NCBI GenBank assembly: GCA_009746045.1
Contig: RPFO01000114.1
Location: 949,676 to 1,013,675, forward strand
Source: Mesostigma viride
Lineage: Eukaryota > Streptophyta > Mesostigmatophyceae > Mesostigmatales > Mesostigmataceae
Direction: 5' to 3'
Length of the DNA stretch: 64,000 nt
Shown: positions 1 to 11,199 of the stretch, one piece after another
Layout of the letters: the number at the start of each line of letters is the position of its first letter
How positions within the stretch are numbered: position 1 is the first letter of the stretch
Made by a program: the position numbers and the translations under genes
The notes under the pieces: generated by a model
Told to the model about the DNA's origin: nothing
What the model saw: the letters and a program-made list of their open reading frames with translations, nothing else
The model's database searches: none

Positions 1-808
1 TCTATTGCTTGGGCACTCTTTCTAAGGTTTTTACACGTATACTTGCTGAGTTCTTGGCATAAATTTACATGGTAACCTTGGGCTGAGCTTAGTGTATGCT
101 CTCTTGGTGCGTGTATGCCTAGCGATGGTGTTGCTATGTGCACGCTGGCAAGGCTGGCCATGCTGAGGGCAGGGGAGGGCAGATGAGGTGCCTAGCCTTT
201 TCTTATGTTGTGTGATCGAGTTGGGCATGTTTTTTGGCTTCTTGGATGGAAAACATGATGTCTAGGTGGCCTTATACACAGAAAAACCTCATTTAGCGTA
301 TGTTCAGGTTTTAGCACGCAAAACCTTATAACTTGAGCTAGACTTGTCGGAATGACCTGGGACTTGGACCACTGCTGTCCCCCTGTTAGCCGGATTTTCG
401 CTTGATTTTGTGGCCTTATCTGAAGTGTTGATGATATGTTTATTCCCAATGTCCGGTAAAAAAAGACCTGTTTTGCGGGAAAATTAATAACTGTTCAAGG
501 TTTTGCCATTTCCATGATGTAAATAGCTCAGCAAGCTACACACTCAGGGAACTACAAATGGTTGATTTTTGGTTGCCAACAAATGTGTGCATTGGCTGGG
601 GCATACCCAGCCCTAATTAGCGTCTTTTTCTATTTATAGCGCAATATTGGCGTATACTTGGGGGTAGTACCCCCAACAAGTGCATGGACAACTCACAAGA
701 GATGTTATTTAGTGCCCGCAATCATATTTCAGCATTGTGCAAATGAATTTCAAGTGTTATTACCATACTTCAATTTTTAAGGGTTTTGGGGTGCCACCTC
801 CCCCTTAA
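1..808 (+). mobile_element. TTAA-flanked DNA element, right-hand part (left end outside window)
   Basis: AT-rich non-coding sequence that shares ordered blocks with 2,240-5,478, 28,400-29,270 and (reversed) 32,987-33,560: the phrase 'cttgtc(a/g)gaatgacctg', the 'gcgggaaaa' block, GCGTCTTTTTCTATTT at about 620, the GGGGGTAGTACCCCC hairpin at about 661, and a CCCCTTAA end at 801-808. No open frame with a recognisable product was seen. The final TTAA (805-808) fits a TTAA target duplication whose partner lies outside the window. Confidence 0.6.
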
Positions 809-1060
809 CGCGGTCCCGATACAGGACTCGAGAGCCGTCTAGGAGATAGAGGGGCGGCGGTGAGTTGGTGAGCCCAACCGCCAGGGCCTCTGTCTTCTTG
901 CTGACCTCAAGCCCCACTGCACGGGCCTCGAGAGCCAGGCAGTCAAGCCATGTCTGCACGTGCCCAGTGTCCTCGAAGAGGGTGGTGTCGTCTGCGTAGA
1001 TGATGTCTGCCAGCCGAATCTCCGTGTCCGCACCGCCATGCCAGAATTTGTTAGCAACCT
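809..1060 (-). pseudogene. LINE reverse transcriptase fragment (YADD motif)
   Basis: Read on the minus strand this gives ...RLADIIYADDTTLFEDTG..., the catalytic YADD box of a non-LTR reverse transcriptase with the following helix. Only about 80 residues of the palm domain remain, with no start and no upstream or downstream domains. It sits between two TTAA-flanked elements that end at 808 and begin at 1206, so it is probably the old target DNA of both. The stretch 1061-1205 shows nothing recognisable. The fragment is too short to assign a LINE clade. Confidence 0.75.
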
Positions 1061-3293
1061 GCACTCCTGGTTCCCTGCCCACGTACCACCAATGCACTAC
1101 CAATCTATCAATCGTACAATACAACGACTTAACGCCAACAGAAACTCGCCTCCAAAACTATATATTCATAGATGCACGCCTCTTTAATTTCAAGGTACCT
1201 CTTATTTAAGGGGACGGGACATGCCCGAATTTTTTGGCGCCAAAAAATTCGCGCCGGAACCGAAGGTCATAAATTTCACGTGCACGGTGCGCGCACCCCT
1301 TGCGGAAGTGGCCATGGCGACTGCGTTCAGGCGAAACTACCACACCAGGGCAGGCGAAATGCAAAATTTTTACTCGAATCTAAAAGACGATGCGTTTATG
1401 ATGTTAGTTTGTGGCGGAAATCAGCTGGTTTACAATATCGCTGTTGTTTTTTTATGCCATCGGCATGGGGGGTAATCTGAATTTTTTGGTCGCGCGGAAT
1501 GAAATAGAATTCATGATAGCGGCTGTAAAATCGCGGTTTTGGGTGTTCTGACCGTGAAGCAGGCGTTAATATCGGTTGCATCGAATTCTAAACCGATCTG
1601 GTGCTTTTTGCCAGATTTTCGGCCATTATCGGTAAGTAATTGTTCAGACCTGCGCAGTGCGTGTCTGACCTGTCCATGGAAGAACGGCTGTTGTTGCGCG
1701 CCTGGGTGAGGGATTTACGAGGGCGAGGTACAGATTTGTCGCGAATGTTATCTGCTATCAGTGCTTTCTTCTATGAGCTCATCGTTCGAGTTTTTTTGCG
1801 TTCTTTTTGGGCAGTTTCCGCCAGCTAGCTCGCCGTCGCTTGCCGTTGTGTTGTCGAATACCTGGCAGCTTTAGATTGTTTTCGTTGATGCCGTGATCAG
1901 GGCCGCTTCAGTCGCAGCCTATAGCTCTTTGGGAAGGTATAAGGCATTTCATAAAACGTGTTCCGGCAAGGATGTTGTGCGTATGGACGCTTCTTGTTGT
2001 TTGAGAGTGACGCACCCTCTCTTCTCAGGCCACAGCGGCATCACAGCGCTCATGCGCTGAAGGGCCGCCAGTGGTTTCTTTGCATTTTATCGTGCAGGGA
2101 TGGAAGTGTTTTAGTGATGATGATGTTGGAGATATTGCATTTGTGTGACTGCATGTAGATAGCTGGCACCAATGGTCGTTTGAGCTTTCCTTTGTTATGA
2201 TGATGTGACAAGACTACAATGTGCTGAGCCAACCATGGTTGACATGCATGACTGCATGCAAGCTATATATACCATGTTCCTGCTTGGTTCCTTGCCCTCC
2301 ATAGTCCCAGTTTGTCATCCATGCCGGGGAGGACAGTTTAGGAGGTGTTGTTGAGTTGATTAGCTTGGTTGGCATCAACCTTACACTCTAACCTGGGAGA
2401 AACATAGGAAATGCTGCTTAGGCATATTAGGGCTACCATCGTCAAGGCTATGAACATATTTACAAGGCTGGCCATGCTGGAGTGATGATGAAGACATATG
2501 AGGTGCGTGGCCACCCCTTTGTACATTGTAAACATACTCAGCATGGTTTAGGTGCTTGTTGGATGGCATAAGAAGTGGCACTATGGGGTTACTAACTTAC
2601 TGAGTGGTCCTTAGCGCCTTGTCAGGTGGTCATATAGGAAACCCATCAACTTGAGTAGTTCTTGTCACAATGACCCCCACGTTGAGCATGCGTTGCCGTC
2701 AGCGTGCAAGAGTTAATTTTGTGTGCTTTGGTCAGTTTGCAGATGTCTTTGATGAAGAAGGAGGTGCTAGTGTGGCTGAATGGTTACTATAATTTCCTTG
2801 TAGTGTCTACATGGGTGGCCGTCTTGGAATGGTTGTAACTTGGGCAGTTCTTGTCAGAACGTCGTCAAACCTGGAACATTGGAGGTACCATATGTGCAGA
2901 GGATGGTAGTGTGTGGTTTGGCCAGTTTTCACGTGGCTTAGATGTATTAAGGGGTGTTAGTGTGGTTAAATACTAGCTAAAACCTCCGTCAGCGTCATCA
3001 CAGGTGGCAATCTAGGAATATCCATCAAATAGGGCTGCGCTTGTCAGAATGACCTGAAAATTTGGGGCTGCATGTCCCCCCCTCTCTAGTATTTGAAAAT
3101 ATAAGATATGGCATGATTCCATGTGTTTATGATTTGTTTTATTTTTTTTAGTGAAAAAAAGTACCCTTTTTGCGGGAAAATCCATCAATGTGTCTAAACA
3201 TCATTATTTTGTGCTCAAAATTAGGCAGACTTTCTCAAAAGTGGGGGAACTAAATGGAAATATATGATTTGGTCCAAATATGTTTGCCCATTG

Positions 3294-5261
3294 AATTGAA
3301 TTGAATTGAATTGTAACATAACTCCGTTGGGAGTATATGTAGCACATAGCCCAGAGAAGGGGCATATGGCCTATCATACATTCTAAGCTACTTCCTGCAA
3401 GGGTGGGAATGTAAACAACACTTGCTCTAGGTGCACTAGGGCACCTGCACCACCCAGAGTTTCAGGCAGCACCCAGCGAAGGGGAGCCTGTCATAGGTGG
3501 GGAAGATCATCATGGCTATACAAGAGCTAGGACATGGCTTCTCTACAGAGAGCATCTCTCTGCATGGCATAGCATGGCGAAATTCTTAATGCAACATCCA
3601 TGGGGGTCCCTTTATAGGCAGGGCTTGGCTAAATTCTGTAGACAACATCCATGGGGGCCGTTATGGGCGCACATGCGCGTGGGCCACATGCTAGGCTAAG
3701 CCTGACTAATCTACACTACTGGTATGAATTCCCTAGTCTGGGGTGGCAGGAGGGGGCTGCCAGGGCTTGTGGTCAACGTGGATGACCGCCCCCCTCCAGT
3801 ATACCGGCTTCCCCCCTGCGCTGTGCCGGAGCTGAAGGTAGGTCGGCCATAGCTCGCGTCGCCGCTGTTGCTGGGCCAGGGTCAAGTCGTCGTCCAGCGT
3901 GAAGCGAGTCCTTGAGAGCTTCTTGCGGCATTTAAGGAACGACAGCTTGTCCGCCATGTACTTAAAGGTGAGGAGCACGGGTGCCGGGCCAGCCTTCCCC
4001 GCGCGCGGGGGAGGCGGACAGCCGACATGTCCAGCTCACCAGTGAGTAGCATGGGGGCAAGAATGTCGCGCTTAAATGCCTCAAGAAGGCTCGTGGAGGT
4101 CTCACCTGCCGGCTGGTCGAAGTGCTTGACGATGACATTGTGGCTGCGCCGGGCGATGTCGGTGTCCTCGCGAAGGTCGAGGGCTTGTTGCTTGAGTTGT
4201 GCCGAGATGGTGGAGGTGGTGGAGGTGGTGTGCTGCTTAAGCAAGTCCGCCCAGGTGGAGGGAGCATCGCCGGCCGGGCCAGCAGGCGTCGGCTGGGCGG
4301 CGATGTCCTTCACCGCTTGGGCGGTGAGGCCGGCGGTGTCATGCAAGCTCTCAAGGGCGTTGGCGGTGGCTTGAAGGCGTTGGTCGAGGTCGAGGAGCTG
4401 GGCTTTGATGTCGGCAGTGGAGGCGGAAATGGCCGTGGAGGTGGAGGCGGCGGCGGTGGAAATGTGAGGAAGTTCAGCAGTCAGCGTGCCGCCGATTGCT
4501 GCTATGTCGGCAGCAAGGGGGGTCACGTGCTGCTGAAAGGCTTCCGTGAGGATGGAGCGGAGGGTGGGGACGGAAAGGGGTGGAGCCCAGATCTCGCCGT
4601 CAGAGCGCTGGAGAAGGGAGTTGAGGATGGCGTGCTGGAGATGGGGGCGGACGCAGCCGGACAGCCCGTAGATGTTGTCCCAGCGGCGGCCGTCTGGGCA
4701 GAGGAGGCGATTGATGGAGTGGAAATGGAGGCACAGGTCGTAAAGCGAAGCGTAATCCCCGAAGAAGATGCAGCGCATAGCATCGGTCGGAGAAATGGTG
4801 GCCCAGTCGTAATCTGCGACCTTGAAAGGCCGGGGCCGAAAGCTCGGTTCTGGGCGTGAAGACCCTCCTGTGTCGTCGGCTGGGCGGGTGCGCTTGGGGT
4901 CAGGCGATGCAGATGGCGAGGCGTTAAGCCCGGGGGGTTGCTGGACGACCACCAGTGCACGACTAGTGTCATCGCCGCCTGCCGGACCTGAAGGCGAAGC
5001 TGCAGCCTGAGCTGCAGACGTATTTTCATTGCCGAGCGCAGCCGCCAGGCTGCGTTGCGTCGAGGCGCGTTTGTTCGCCATATATTGCGTTTTAGATTCG
5101 GAAAATTATATCAGCATGTGCGTCTTAGAAAGACGAAGCGATAGTGATATTCACGGCTAAATTCGGTGCTCAAACGTGAAAGTTATGAGCTCCGACAGCC
5201 ATGGCTACCTCGTGGCCGGAATTTGGAGGCGTGTATAGAGAGTGTGCACCCATCCGGCTCA
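3294..5261 (-). mobile_element. Full-length ORF1-only LINE-like retroelement, copy 1
   Basis: The element runs on the minus strand from a 5' end at 5261 through a 5' UTR, one ORF, a 3' UTR and a 3' hairpin (ACTCC-CAAC-GGAGT in sense), ending in a short (CAATT)n tail at about 3294-3312. It is flanked by a 14-bp target duplication ATGTTTGCCCATTG at 3280-3293 and 5262-5275. Excising it restores the TTAA-element sequence seen near 29,190-29,230. Its length (about 1.97 kb) and the absence of endonuclease or reverse transcriptase make it dependent on another LINE. Confidence 0.8.
3733..5081 (-). pseudogene. LINE ORF1-like RNA-binding protein, frameshifted copy
   Basis: This is a near-identical copy of the intact 448-residue ORF at 6326-7672. 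The N-terminal part reads from the ATG at 5081. The frame is lost near 4003 because a run of five Gs in the intact copy has only four here; the last part continues in the next frame down to 3733 (ending ...PWQPPPATPD). It has a Pro/Ser/Ala-rich N-terminus, a long helical middle region and an L1 ORF1p-like C-terminal part. The homopolymer indel may be a mutation or a sequencing error; it is the only obvious break in this copy. Confidence 0.85.
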
Positions 5262-5478
5262 ATGTTTGCCCATTGTCCTAGGGAAAATATGCCAAAAGTA
5301 GCGTCTTTTTCTATTTTTAGCGCGTAACCGGCATCTGGTAGGGGCTAGTACCCCCCCCAAGTGGTTGGAAATTTTTTTTTAAATCATATTTATGGTTCCC
5401 AATCATAATTGGATTTTTAGCACATGCATAGGTATGGTTTCCAGAAAAGTGCCCTTTAGGCATATCCCCTCCCCTTAA

Positions 5479-5895
5479 TCTCGTCGTCCTTCCTGTTCTC
5501 ACGTATGGGGCCGAGACGTGGACCCTCACCGCCGACCTGGCCCGCAAGCTGGACGGCGCGGTCACCAGCATGCTGCGTTCCATTTTCAGAGTAGGATATG
5601 CTGCTCAAGTGCTCATGCATCCGCAATGAGGACCTGTACCACGGCATGCCCACGACCTGCCCACGCTCCTTGCTATGATATGCTCACATGGGTCTTATTG
5701 CACCCACAGTTTGCCGGATCGTTAGCCTGTCCTTTTAGCTAGCCGCGCCCGATTGCAGCTGTGGCATGCCTTTGGCATGAAGGAGACTGGGGGTCTCTGC
5801 CCTTTCTCCTGTAGTGCACACACAGGGATTAAAAGCACTTCGGTGCTCCGTGACTCCCCAACGGGAGCACGAGTTTAATTAATTAATTAATTAAT
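5479..5895 (+). pseudogene. LINE ORF2 C-terminal fragment with 3' UTR and (TTAA)n tail
   Basis: The beginning translates as ...LPVLTYGAETWTLT..., the widespread region following the RT domain of LINE ORF2. It is followed by non-coding sequence and a terminal hairpin CTCCC-CAAC-GGGAG near 5850-5865, then TTAATTAATTAATTAATTAA. The frame breaks after about 40 residues. It is a 5'-truncated, decayed insertion directly abutting the right end of the TTAA element. Confidence 0.7.
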
Positions 5896-6182
5896 GCCCT
5901 ATATCACCAGCACCATTAAGCAGCGACGCCTCCAGCTAGTAGGGCACCTAGCTCGCACCAACCAGGTAGACACCTCACGTGGCCCCCCCGCAGGACTGCG
6001 ACCAGCTCAGCCTGGCCGGCACCTCCTGACGTGGGCTGGGCCCAGTGATGTTATAGACGCCGCAAGGCCCGCACCTTCAAAGAACAGCTAGTAGAGGACA
6101 TGGGGGCCTCGGCCTCTCTGTGATTTGGAAGAAGATGATGGACACAAAATTCCGAAAAAATGTAACACGAAAATGTAACACA
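5896..6182 (+). pseudogene. Second LINE ORF2 C-terminal fragment
   Basis: Translation from about 5894 gives PYITSTIKQRRLQLVGHLAR.. followed by TNQVD. This matches the C-terminal motif (I+.RRL...GHL.R) found again at 63,140-63,210. The frame ends near 6091; the rest is non-coding and ends where the ORF1-only element begins. No 3' tail is present, so it was cut by the later insertion or lost it. Confidence 0.6.
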
Positions 6183-8106
6183 AAATTCCGGCCACGAGGT
6201 AGCCATGGCTGTCGGAGCTCATAACTTTCACGTTTGAGCACCGAATTTAGCCGTGAATATCACTATCGCTTCGTCTTTCTAAGACGCACATGCTGATATA
6301 ATTTTCCGAATCTAAAACGCAATATATGGCGCACAAACGCGCCTCGACGCAACGCAGCCTGGCGGCTGCGCTCGGCAATGAAAATTCTGCAGCTCAGGCT
6401 GCAGCTTCGCCTTCAGGTCCGGCAGGCGGCGATGACACTAGTCGTGCACTGGTGGTCGTCCAGCAACCCCCCGGGCTTAACGCCTCGCCATCTGCATCGC
6501 CTGACCCCAAGCGCACCCGCCCAGCCGACGACACAGGAGGGTCTTCACGCCCAGAACCGAGCTTTCGGCCCCGGCCTTTCAAGGTCGCAGATTACGACTG
6601 GGCCACCATTTCTCCGACCGATGCTCTGCGCTGCATCTTCTTCGGGGATTACGCTTCGCTTTACGACCTGTGCCTCCATTTCCACTCCATCAATCGCCTC
6701 CTCGCCCCGGACGGCAGCCGCTGGGCCAACATCTACGGGCTGTCCGGCTGCGTCCGCCCCCATCTCCAGCACGCCATCCTCAACTCCCTTCTCCAGCGCT
6801 CTGACGGCGAGATCTGGGCTCCACCCCTTTCCGTCCCCACCCTCCGCTCCATCCTCACGGAAGCCTTTCAGCAGCACGTGACCCCCCTTGCTGCCGACAT
6901 AGCAGCAATCGGCGGCACGCTGACTGCTGAACTTCCTCACATTTCCACCGCCGCCGCCTCCACCTCCACGGCCATTTCCGCCTCCACTGCCGACATCAAA
7001 GCCCAGCTCCTCGACCTCGACCAACGCCTTCAAGCCACCGCCAACGCCCTTGAGAGCTTGCATGACACCGCCGGCCTCACCGCCCAGGCGGTGAAGGACA
7101 TCGCCGCCCAGCCGGCGCCTGCTGGCTCGGCCGGCGATGCTCCCTCCACCTGGGCGGACTTGCTTAAGCAGCACACCACCTCCACCACCTCCACCATCTC
7201 GGCACAACTCAAGCAACAAGCCCTCGACCTTCGCGAGGAAGCCGACATCGCCCGGCGCAGCCACAATGTCATCGTCAAGCACTTCGACCAGCAGGCAGGT
7301 GAGACCTCCACGAGCCTTCTTGAGGCATTTAAGCGCGCCATTCTTGCCCCCATGTTACTCACTGGTGAGCTGGACATGTCGGCTGTCCGCCTCCCCCGCG
7401 CGCGGGGGAAGGCTGGCCCGGCCCCCGTGCTCCTCACCTTTAAGTACATGGCGGACAAGCTGGCGTTCCTTAAATGCCGCAAGAAGCTCTCGGAGACTCG
7501 CTTCACGCTGGACGACGACTTGACCCTGGCCCAGCAACAACGGCGACGCGAGCTATGGCCGGCCTACCTTCAGCTCCGGCAGAGCGCAAGGGGGAAGCCG
7601 GTATACTGGAGGGGGGCGGTCATCCACGTTGACCACAAGCCCTGGCAGCCCCCTCCTGCCACCTCAGACTAGGAATATATATACCAGTAGTGTAGATTAG
7701 TAAGGCTTAGCCTAGCATGTGGCCCACGCGCATGTGCGCCCATAATGGCCCCCATGGATGATGCCTTCAACATTTAGCCATGCTTTGTCTATAATGGGAC
7801 CCCCATGGATGTTGCATTAAGAACTTAGCCATGCTATGCCATGCAGAGAGATGCTCTCTGTCGAGAAGCCATGCCCTAGCCCTTGCATAGCCATGATGAT
7901 CTTCCTCCCCCGTGCCAGGATCCCCTTAGCTGGGTTGAACCTGAGACAGCATGGTGGTGCCGGTGCCCTTGCGGCACCTAGAGCAAGTGTTGCTTACATT
8001 CCCACCCTTGCATGAAGTAGCCTAGGATGTATTTAAAGCCATATGCCCCTTCTCAGGGATATGTGCTACATTGACTCCCAACGGAGTGATGTTGATAATT
8101 AATTAA
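6183..8106 (+). mobile_element. ORF1-only LINE-like retroelement, copy 2
   Basis: This has the same organisation as the element at 3294-5261: 5' UTR starting AATTCCGGCCACGAGG, ORF1 (6326-7672), about 400 bp of 3' UTR, a hairpin ACTCC-CAAC-GGAGT near 8077-8090 and a TTAATTAAT tail. About 40 bp at the extreme 5' end differ from copy 1, so this copy may be slightly 5'-truncated. It is joined directly to a 1,267-bp tandem array of its own 3' part. Confidence 0.75.
6326..7672 (+). CDS. LINE ORF1-like nucleic-acid-binding protein (448 aa, intact)
   Basis: The ATG at 6326 is shared by both long copies. Residues 1-80 are low-complexity and rich in Ala, Ser, Pro and Gly, with a basic patch (DPKRTR). 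Residues about 80-180 form a compact Trp/His/Cys-containing region (DYDWATISPTDALRCIFFGD...). Residues about 180-300 are Ala/Thr/Gln-rich and helical, probably a coiled coil for multimerisation. Residues about 305-435 (NVIVKHF..., VRLPRARGKAGPAPVLLTF.., LDDDLTLAQQQRRREL.) follow the order of an L1 ORF1p RRM plus C-terminal domain. By analogy it would bind element RNA and form an RNP. No ORF2 follows; the 3' UTR starts at once. It is the only unbroken copy in the window. Confidence 0.8.
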   Translation: MAHKRASTQRSLAAALGNENSAAQAAASPSGPAGGDDTSRALVVVQQPPGLNASPSASPDPKRTRPADDTGGSSRPEPSFRPRPFKVADYDWATISPTDALRCIFFGDYASLYDLCLHFHSINRLLAPDGSRWANIYGLSGCVRPHLQHAILNSLLQRSDGEIWAPPLSVPTLRSILTEAFQQHVTPLAADIAAIGGTLTAELPHISTAAASTSTAISASTADIKAQLLDLDQRLQATANALESLHDTAGLTAQAVKDIAAQPAPAGSAGDAPSTWADLLKQHTTSTTSTISAQLKQQALDLREEADIARRSHNVIVKHFDQQAGETSTSLLEAFKRAILAPMLLTGELDMSAVRLPRARGKAGPAPVLLTFKYMADKLAFLKCRKKLSETRFTLDDDLTLAQQQRRRELWPAYLQLRQSARGKPVYWRGAVIHVDHKPWQPPPATSD

Positions 8107-8338
8107 TGATGGACAAGGCCAAGTGGGCCCAGGTCATAGAGGACAACGAGCCCCCCCAGTGGGGAAGCGCCCGCGTGTGCAATCCCGTGGGAGGCACGCC
8201 AGATAGCTCCCCTAGGGCAGCGTGCGGCTGCCTAGCTAGATGTTGTAATGCTGTTAGATAGATGTAGTATGTAGCCGATGTAGATAGATTAGACCGGTAG
8301 GACTGTTTGCGCCCATCCATCCATCCATCGGGGTTAAT
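8107..8338 (+). pseudogene. LINE ORF2 extreme C-terminus and 3' UTR (spacer of tandem unit)
   Basis: The translation MDKAKWAQVIEDNEPP.. resembles the last ORF2 residues at 63,410-63,450 (QDKTRWQKIVKKA). It is followed by a 3' UTR with a (CATC)n run and CGGGGTTAAT. The latter also precedes the hairpin at 11,646 and appears reversed at 32,740-32,760. This is the host LINE into which the truncated ORF1 element inserted; CGGGGTTAAT is a plausible 10-bp target duplication. Confidence 0.6.
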
Positions 8339-8939
8339 CGGCCTCACCGCCCAGGCGGTGAAGGACATCGCCGCCCAGCCGGCGCCTGCTGGCTCGGCCG
8401 GCGATGCTCCCTCCACCTGGGCGGACTTGCTTAAGCAGCACACCACCTCCACCACCTCCACCATCTCGGCACAACTCAAGCAACAAGCCCTCGACCTTCG
8501 CGAGGAAGCCGACATCGCCCGGCGCAGCCACAATGTCATCGTCAAGCACTTCGACCAGCAGGCAGGTGAGACCTCCACGAGCCTTCTTGAGGCATTTAAG
8601 CGCGCCATTCTTGCCCCCATGTTACTCACTGGTGAGCTGGACATGTCGGCTGTCCGCCTCCCCCGCGCGCGGGGGAAGGCTGGCCCGGCCCCCGTGCTCC
8701 TCACCTTTAAGTACATGGCGGACAAGCTGGCGTTCCTTAAATGCCGCAAGAAGCTCTCGGAGACTCGCTTCACGCTGGACGACGACTTGACCCTGGCCCA
8801 GCAACAACGGCGACGCGAGCTATGGCCGGCCTACCTTCAGCTCCGGCAGAGCGCAAGGGGGAAGCCGGTATACTGGAGGGGGGCGGTCATCCACGTTGAC
8901 CACAAGCCCTGGCAGCCCCCTCCTGCCACCTCAGACTAG
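8339..8939 (+). pseudogene. 5'-truncated ORF1 copy, tandem unit 2
   Basis: Identical to residues of the intact ORF1 from GLTAQAVKDIAAQ to the stop at 8937-8939, fused upstream to unrelated LINE 3' sequence. The first 248 or so residues are missing, so no functional ORF1 start exists. An in-frame ATG at 8307 in the flanking LINE tail creates a 210-residue chimeric frame by chance. Confidence 0.75.
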
Positions 8940-9373
8940 GAATATATATACCAGTAGTGTAGATTAGTAAGGCTTAGCCTAGCATGTGGCCCACGCGCAT
9001 GTGCGCCCATAATGGCCCCCATGGATGATGCCTTCAACATTTAGCCATGCTTTGTCTATAATGGGACCCCCATGGATGTTGCATTAAGAACTTAGCCATG
9101 CTATGCCATGCAGAGAGATGCTCTCTGTCGAGAAGCCATGCCCTAGCCCTTGCATAGCCATGATGATCTTCCTCCCCCGTGCCAGGATCCCCTTAGCTGG
9201 GTTGAACCTGAGACAGCATGGTGGTGCCGGTGCCCTTGCGGCACCTAGAGCAAGTGTTGCTTACATTCCCACCCTTGCATGAAGTAGCCTAGGATGTATT
9301 TAAAGCCATATGCCCCTTCTCAGGGATATGTGCTACATTGACTCCCAACGGAGTGATGTTGATAATTAATTAA

Positions 9374-9605
9374 TGATGGACAAGGCCAAGTGGGCCCAGG
9401 TCATAGAGGACAACGAGCCCCCCCAGTGGGGAAGCGCCCGCGTGTGCAATCCCGTGGGAGGCACGCCAGATAGCTCCCCTAGGGCAGCGTGCGGCTGCCT
9501 AGCTAGATGTTGTAATGCTGTTAGATAGATGTAGTATGTAGCCGATGTAGATAGATTAGACCGGTAGGACTGTTTGCGCCCATCCATCCATCCATCGGGG
9601 TTAAT
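9374..9605 (+). pseudogene. LINE ORF2 extreme C-terminus, second tandem copy
   Basis: Exact repeat, 1,267 bp later, of 8107-8338: MDKAKWAQVIEDNEPP.. followed by a 3' UTR with the (CATC)n run. Confidence 0.6.
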
Positions 9606-10206
9606 CGGCCTCACCGCCCAGGCGGTGAAGGACATCGCCGCCCAGCCGGCGCCTGCTGGCTCGGCCGGCGATGCTCCCTCCACCTGGGCGGACTTGCTTA
9701 AGCAGCACACCACCTCCACCACCTCCACCATCTCGGCACAACTCAAGCAACAAGCCCTCGACCTTCGCGAGGAAGCCGACATCGCCCGGCGCAGCCACAA
9801 TGTCATCGTCAAGCACTTCGACCAGCAGGCAGGTGAGACCTCCACGAGCCTTCTTGAGGCATTTAAGCGCGCCATTCTTGCCCCCATGTTACTCACTGGT
9901 GAGCTGGACATGTCGGCTGTCCGCCTCCCCCGCGCGCGGGGGAAGGCTGGCCCGGCCCCCGTGCTCCTCACCTTTAAGTACATGGCGGACAAGCTGGCGT
10001 TCCTTAAATGCCGCAAGAAGCTCTCGGAGACTCGCTTCACGCTGGACGACGACTTGACCCTGGCCCAGCAACAACGGCGACGCGAGCTATGGCCGGCCTA
10101 CCTTCAGCTCCGGCAGAGCGCAAGGGGGAAGCCGGTATACTGGAGGGGGGCGGTCATCCACGTTGACCACAAGCCCTGGCAGCCCCCTCCTGCCACCTCA
10201 GACTAG
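9606..10206 (+). pseudogene. 5'-truncated ORF1 copy, tandem unit 3
   Basis: Identical to the truncated ORF1 at 8339-8939, ending at the stop at 10,204-10,206. The unit's 3' UTR is split right after the stop codon by the LINE insertion at 10,218 and resumes at 11,200. Confidence 0.75.
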
Positions 10207-10217
10207 GAATATATATA

Positions 10218-11199
10218 TTAAAAATATAATTACTTACAGCAGAGTGAAATCACTCAAACCAAAGCAAACGCCCAGCTATAAACCTATATACAGAGCCATG
10301 TCAAAGCTCTATACTACGATAAGACCAATGGAAACGCCTAACGGGAGGAACCTAATAGCCCTGCTGCACCGCAAAATCAGCCCGCGTACGGCGGAGCATG
10401 ATGTCAGCCATGGCCCGAGTCAGCGCCACCGACAAGCGCTGACGCCAATATGACGTCCAGGTCCGCGCCGACCATGGGGCCCGCTGGCCCTCCAGGTCCA
10501 GCCGATCCTCCCGGAGCCGGCAACACTCCTTGAAGAAGGCGGAGGTCAGGGGCCCCATGGCCCCAAACTCCTCCAGGACAAAGGGCACCACACGATGGTG
10601 CCCGACGTCGCCGTAGGCCAGGAGCTTGGCCCGCTCCGCCCGGTCCGCCGTGTAACCTGCCGTGAGGGAGGCCCCAGCCACGTGGCTAAGAGCCAAGGGC
10701 CGCGCCACCGAAACGTCAATAAGCAGATGCCGGCCACCCCCTCAAAGTCCAGCACCACGATGTCAGGCCGGTGGTTGGGGGAATAGAAGGCAGCGCCATC
10801 CGCATCCTCGGACCGGATGTTCGCGTGGGGGAAAACCGACCGAATCATGGCGAGCACCACCGTCAGGAGGACAGTGTGCAAATACAAATACCAATTCTGA
10901 TTCTGTTGGCCCCCCATGCAGGCAAGGTAGTGAGTCCCCGTGGGATCCAGCGGCTGCCCACAGCTACCACAAGGCCGCCCGGCCGGAACAAGAGGCTGCG
11001 GGGCAAATAGCTGGTGCCGGAGCGCCACCGAGTAGTGGCTGGGAGCCAAGGCGAATGGGGGGGCCATGGGAAGAGCACGAAGGTACGCCGAGCCCACACT
11101 CCGCAAGGAAAGCGAGAACAGCCACGCACGTCCCTGGGCGTTGAGGTCCGCGAAAAGAGCAATCCAATCAGCCGTGTGCAGAATACCCGCGTAGGTTTT
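10218..11199 (-). mobile_element. 5'-truncated LINE insertion with zinc finger and endonuclease-like C-terminus
   Basis: A 982-bp insertion flanked by a perfect 16-bp target duplication ACTAGGAATATATATA (10,202-10,217 and 11,200-11,215), in minus orientation with an A/T-rich 3' end. From about 11,106 it encodes a C-terminal ORF2 piece. This has a Cys-His finger (C-X2-C-X9-H-X3-C: CGSCGQPLDPTGTHYLAC) followed by RPDIVVLDFEG...IDVSVARP, which resembles the restriction-like endonuclease region of R2/R4-type or related LINEs. A one-base frameshift near 10,715 separates the two halves; the stop after RADFAVQQGY is near 10,352. It is a different LINE type from the tail-hairpin families around it. 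Confidence 0.75.

Larger units (their letters stand above)
1206..5478 (+). mobile_element. TTAA-flanked DNA element copy 1, interrupted by an ORF1-only LINE
   Basis: The left end TTAAGGGGACGGGACATG (1206-1223) and the reverse complement of the right end at 5461-5478 (TTAAGGGGAGGGGATATG) form an imperfect 18-bp terminal inverted repeat with TTAA at both sides. Just inside the left end is a perfect 24-bp palindrome (1228-1251, centre GGCGCC). Near the right end are GCGTCTTTTTCTATTT and a G-run/TA/C-run hairpin. Removing the LINE and one target duplication leaves about 2.3 kb of non-coding sequence. No transposase is visible, so it would be non-autonomous. TTAA targets are typical of piggyBac, but the GGGGAC terminus does not settle the superfamily. 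1,250-3,279 contains only element sequence. Confidence 0.65.

Noticed and set aside
4122-4859. 245-codon open frame antisense to ORF1 (also at 6545-7282)
   Set aside because: It is the reverse-strand shadow of a GC-rich ORF; the ORF1 strand shows the L1 ORF1p-like motifs and the element's UTRs and tail orientation.
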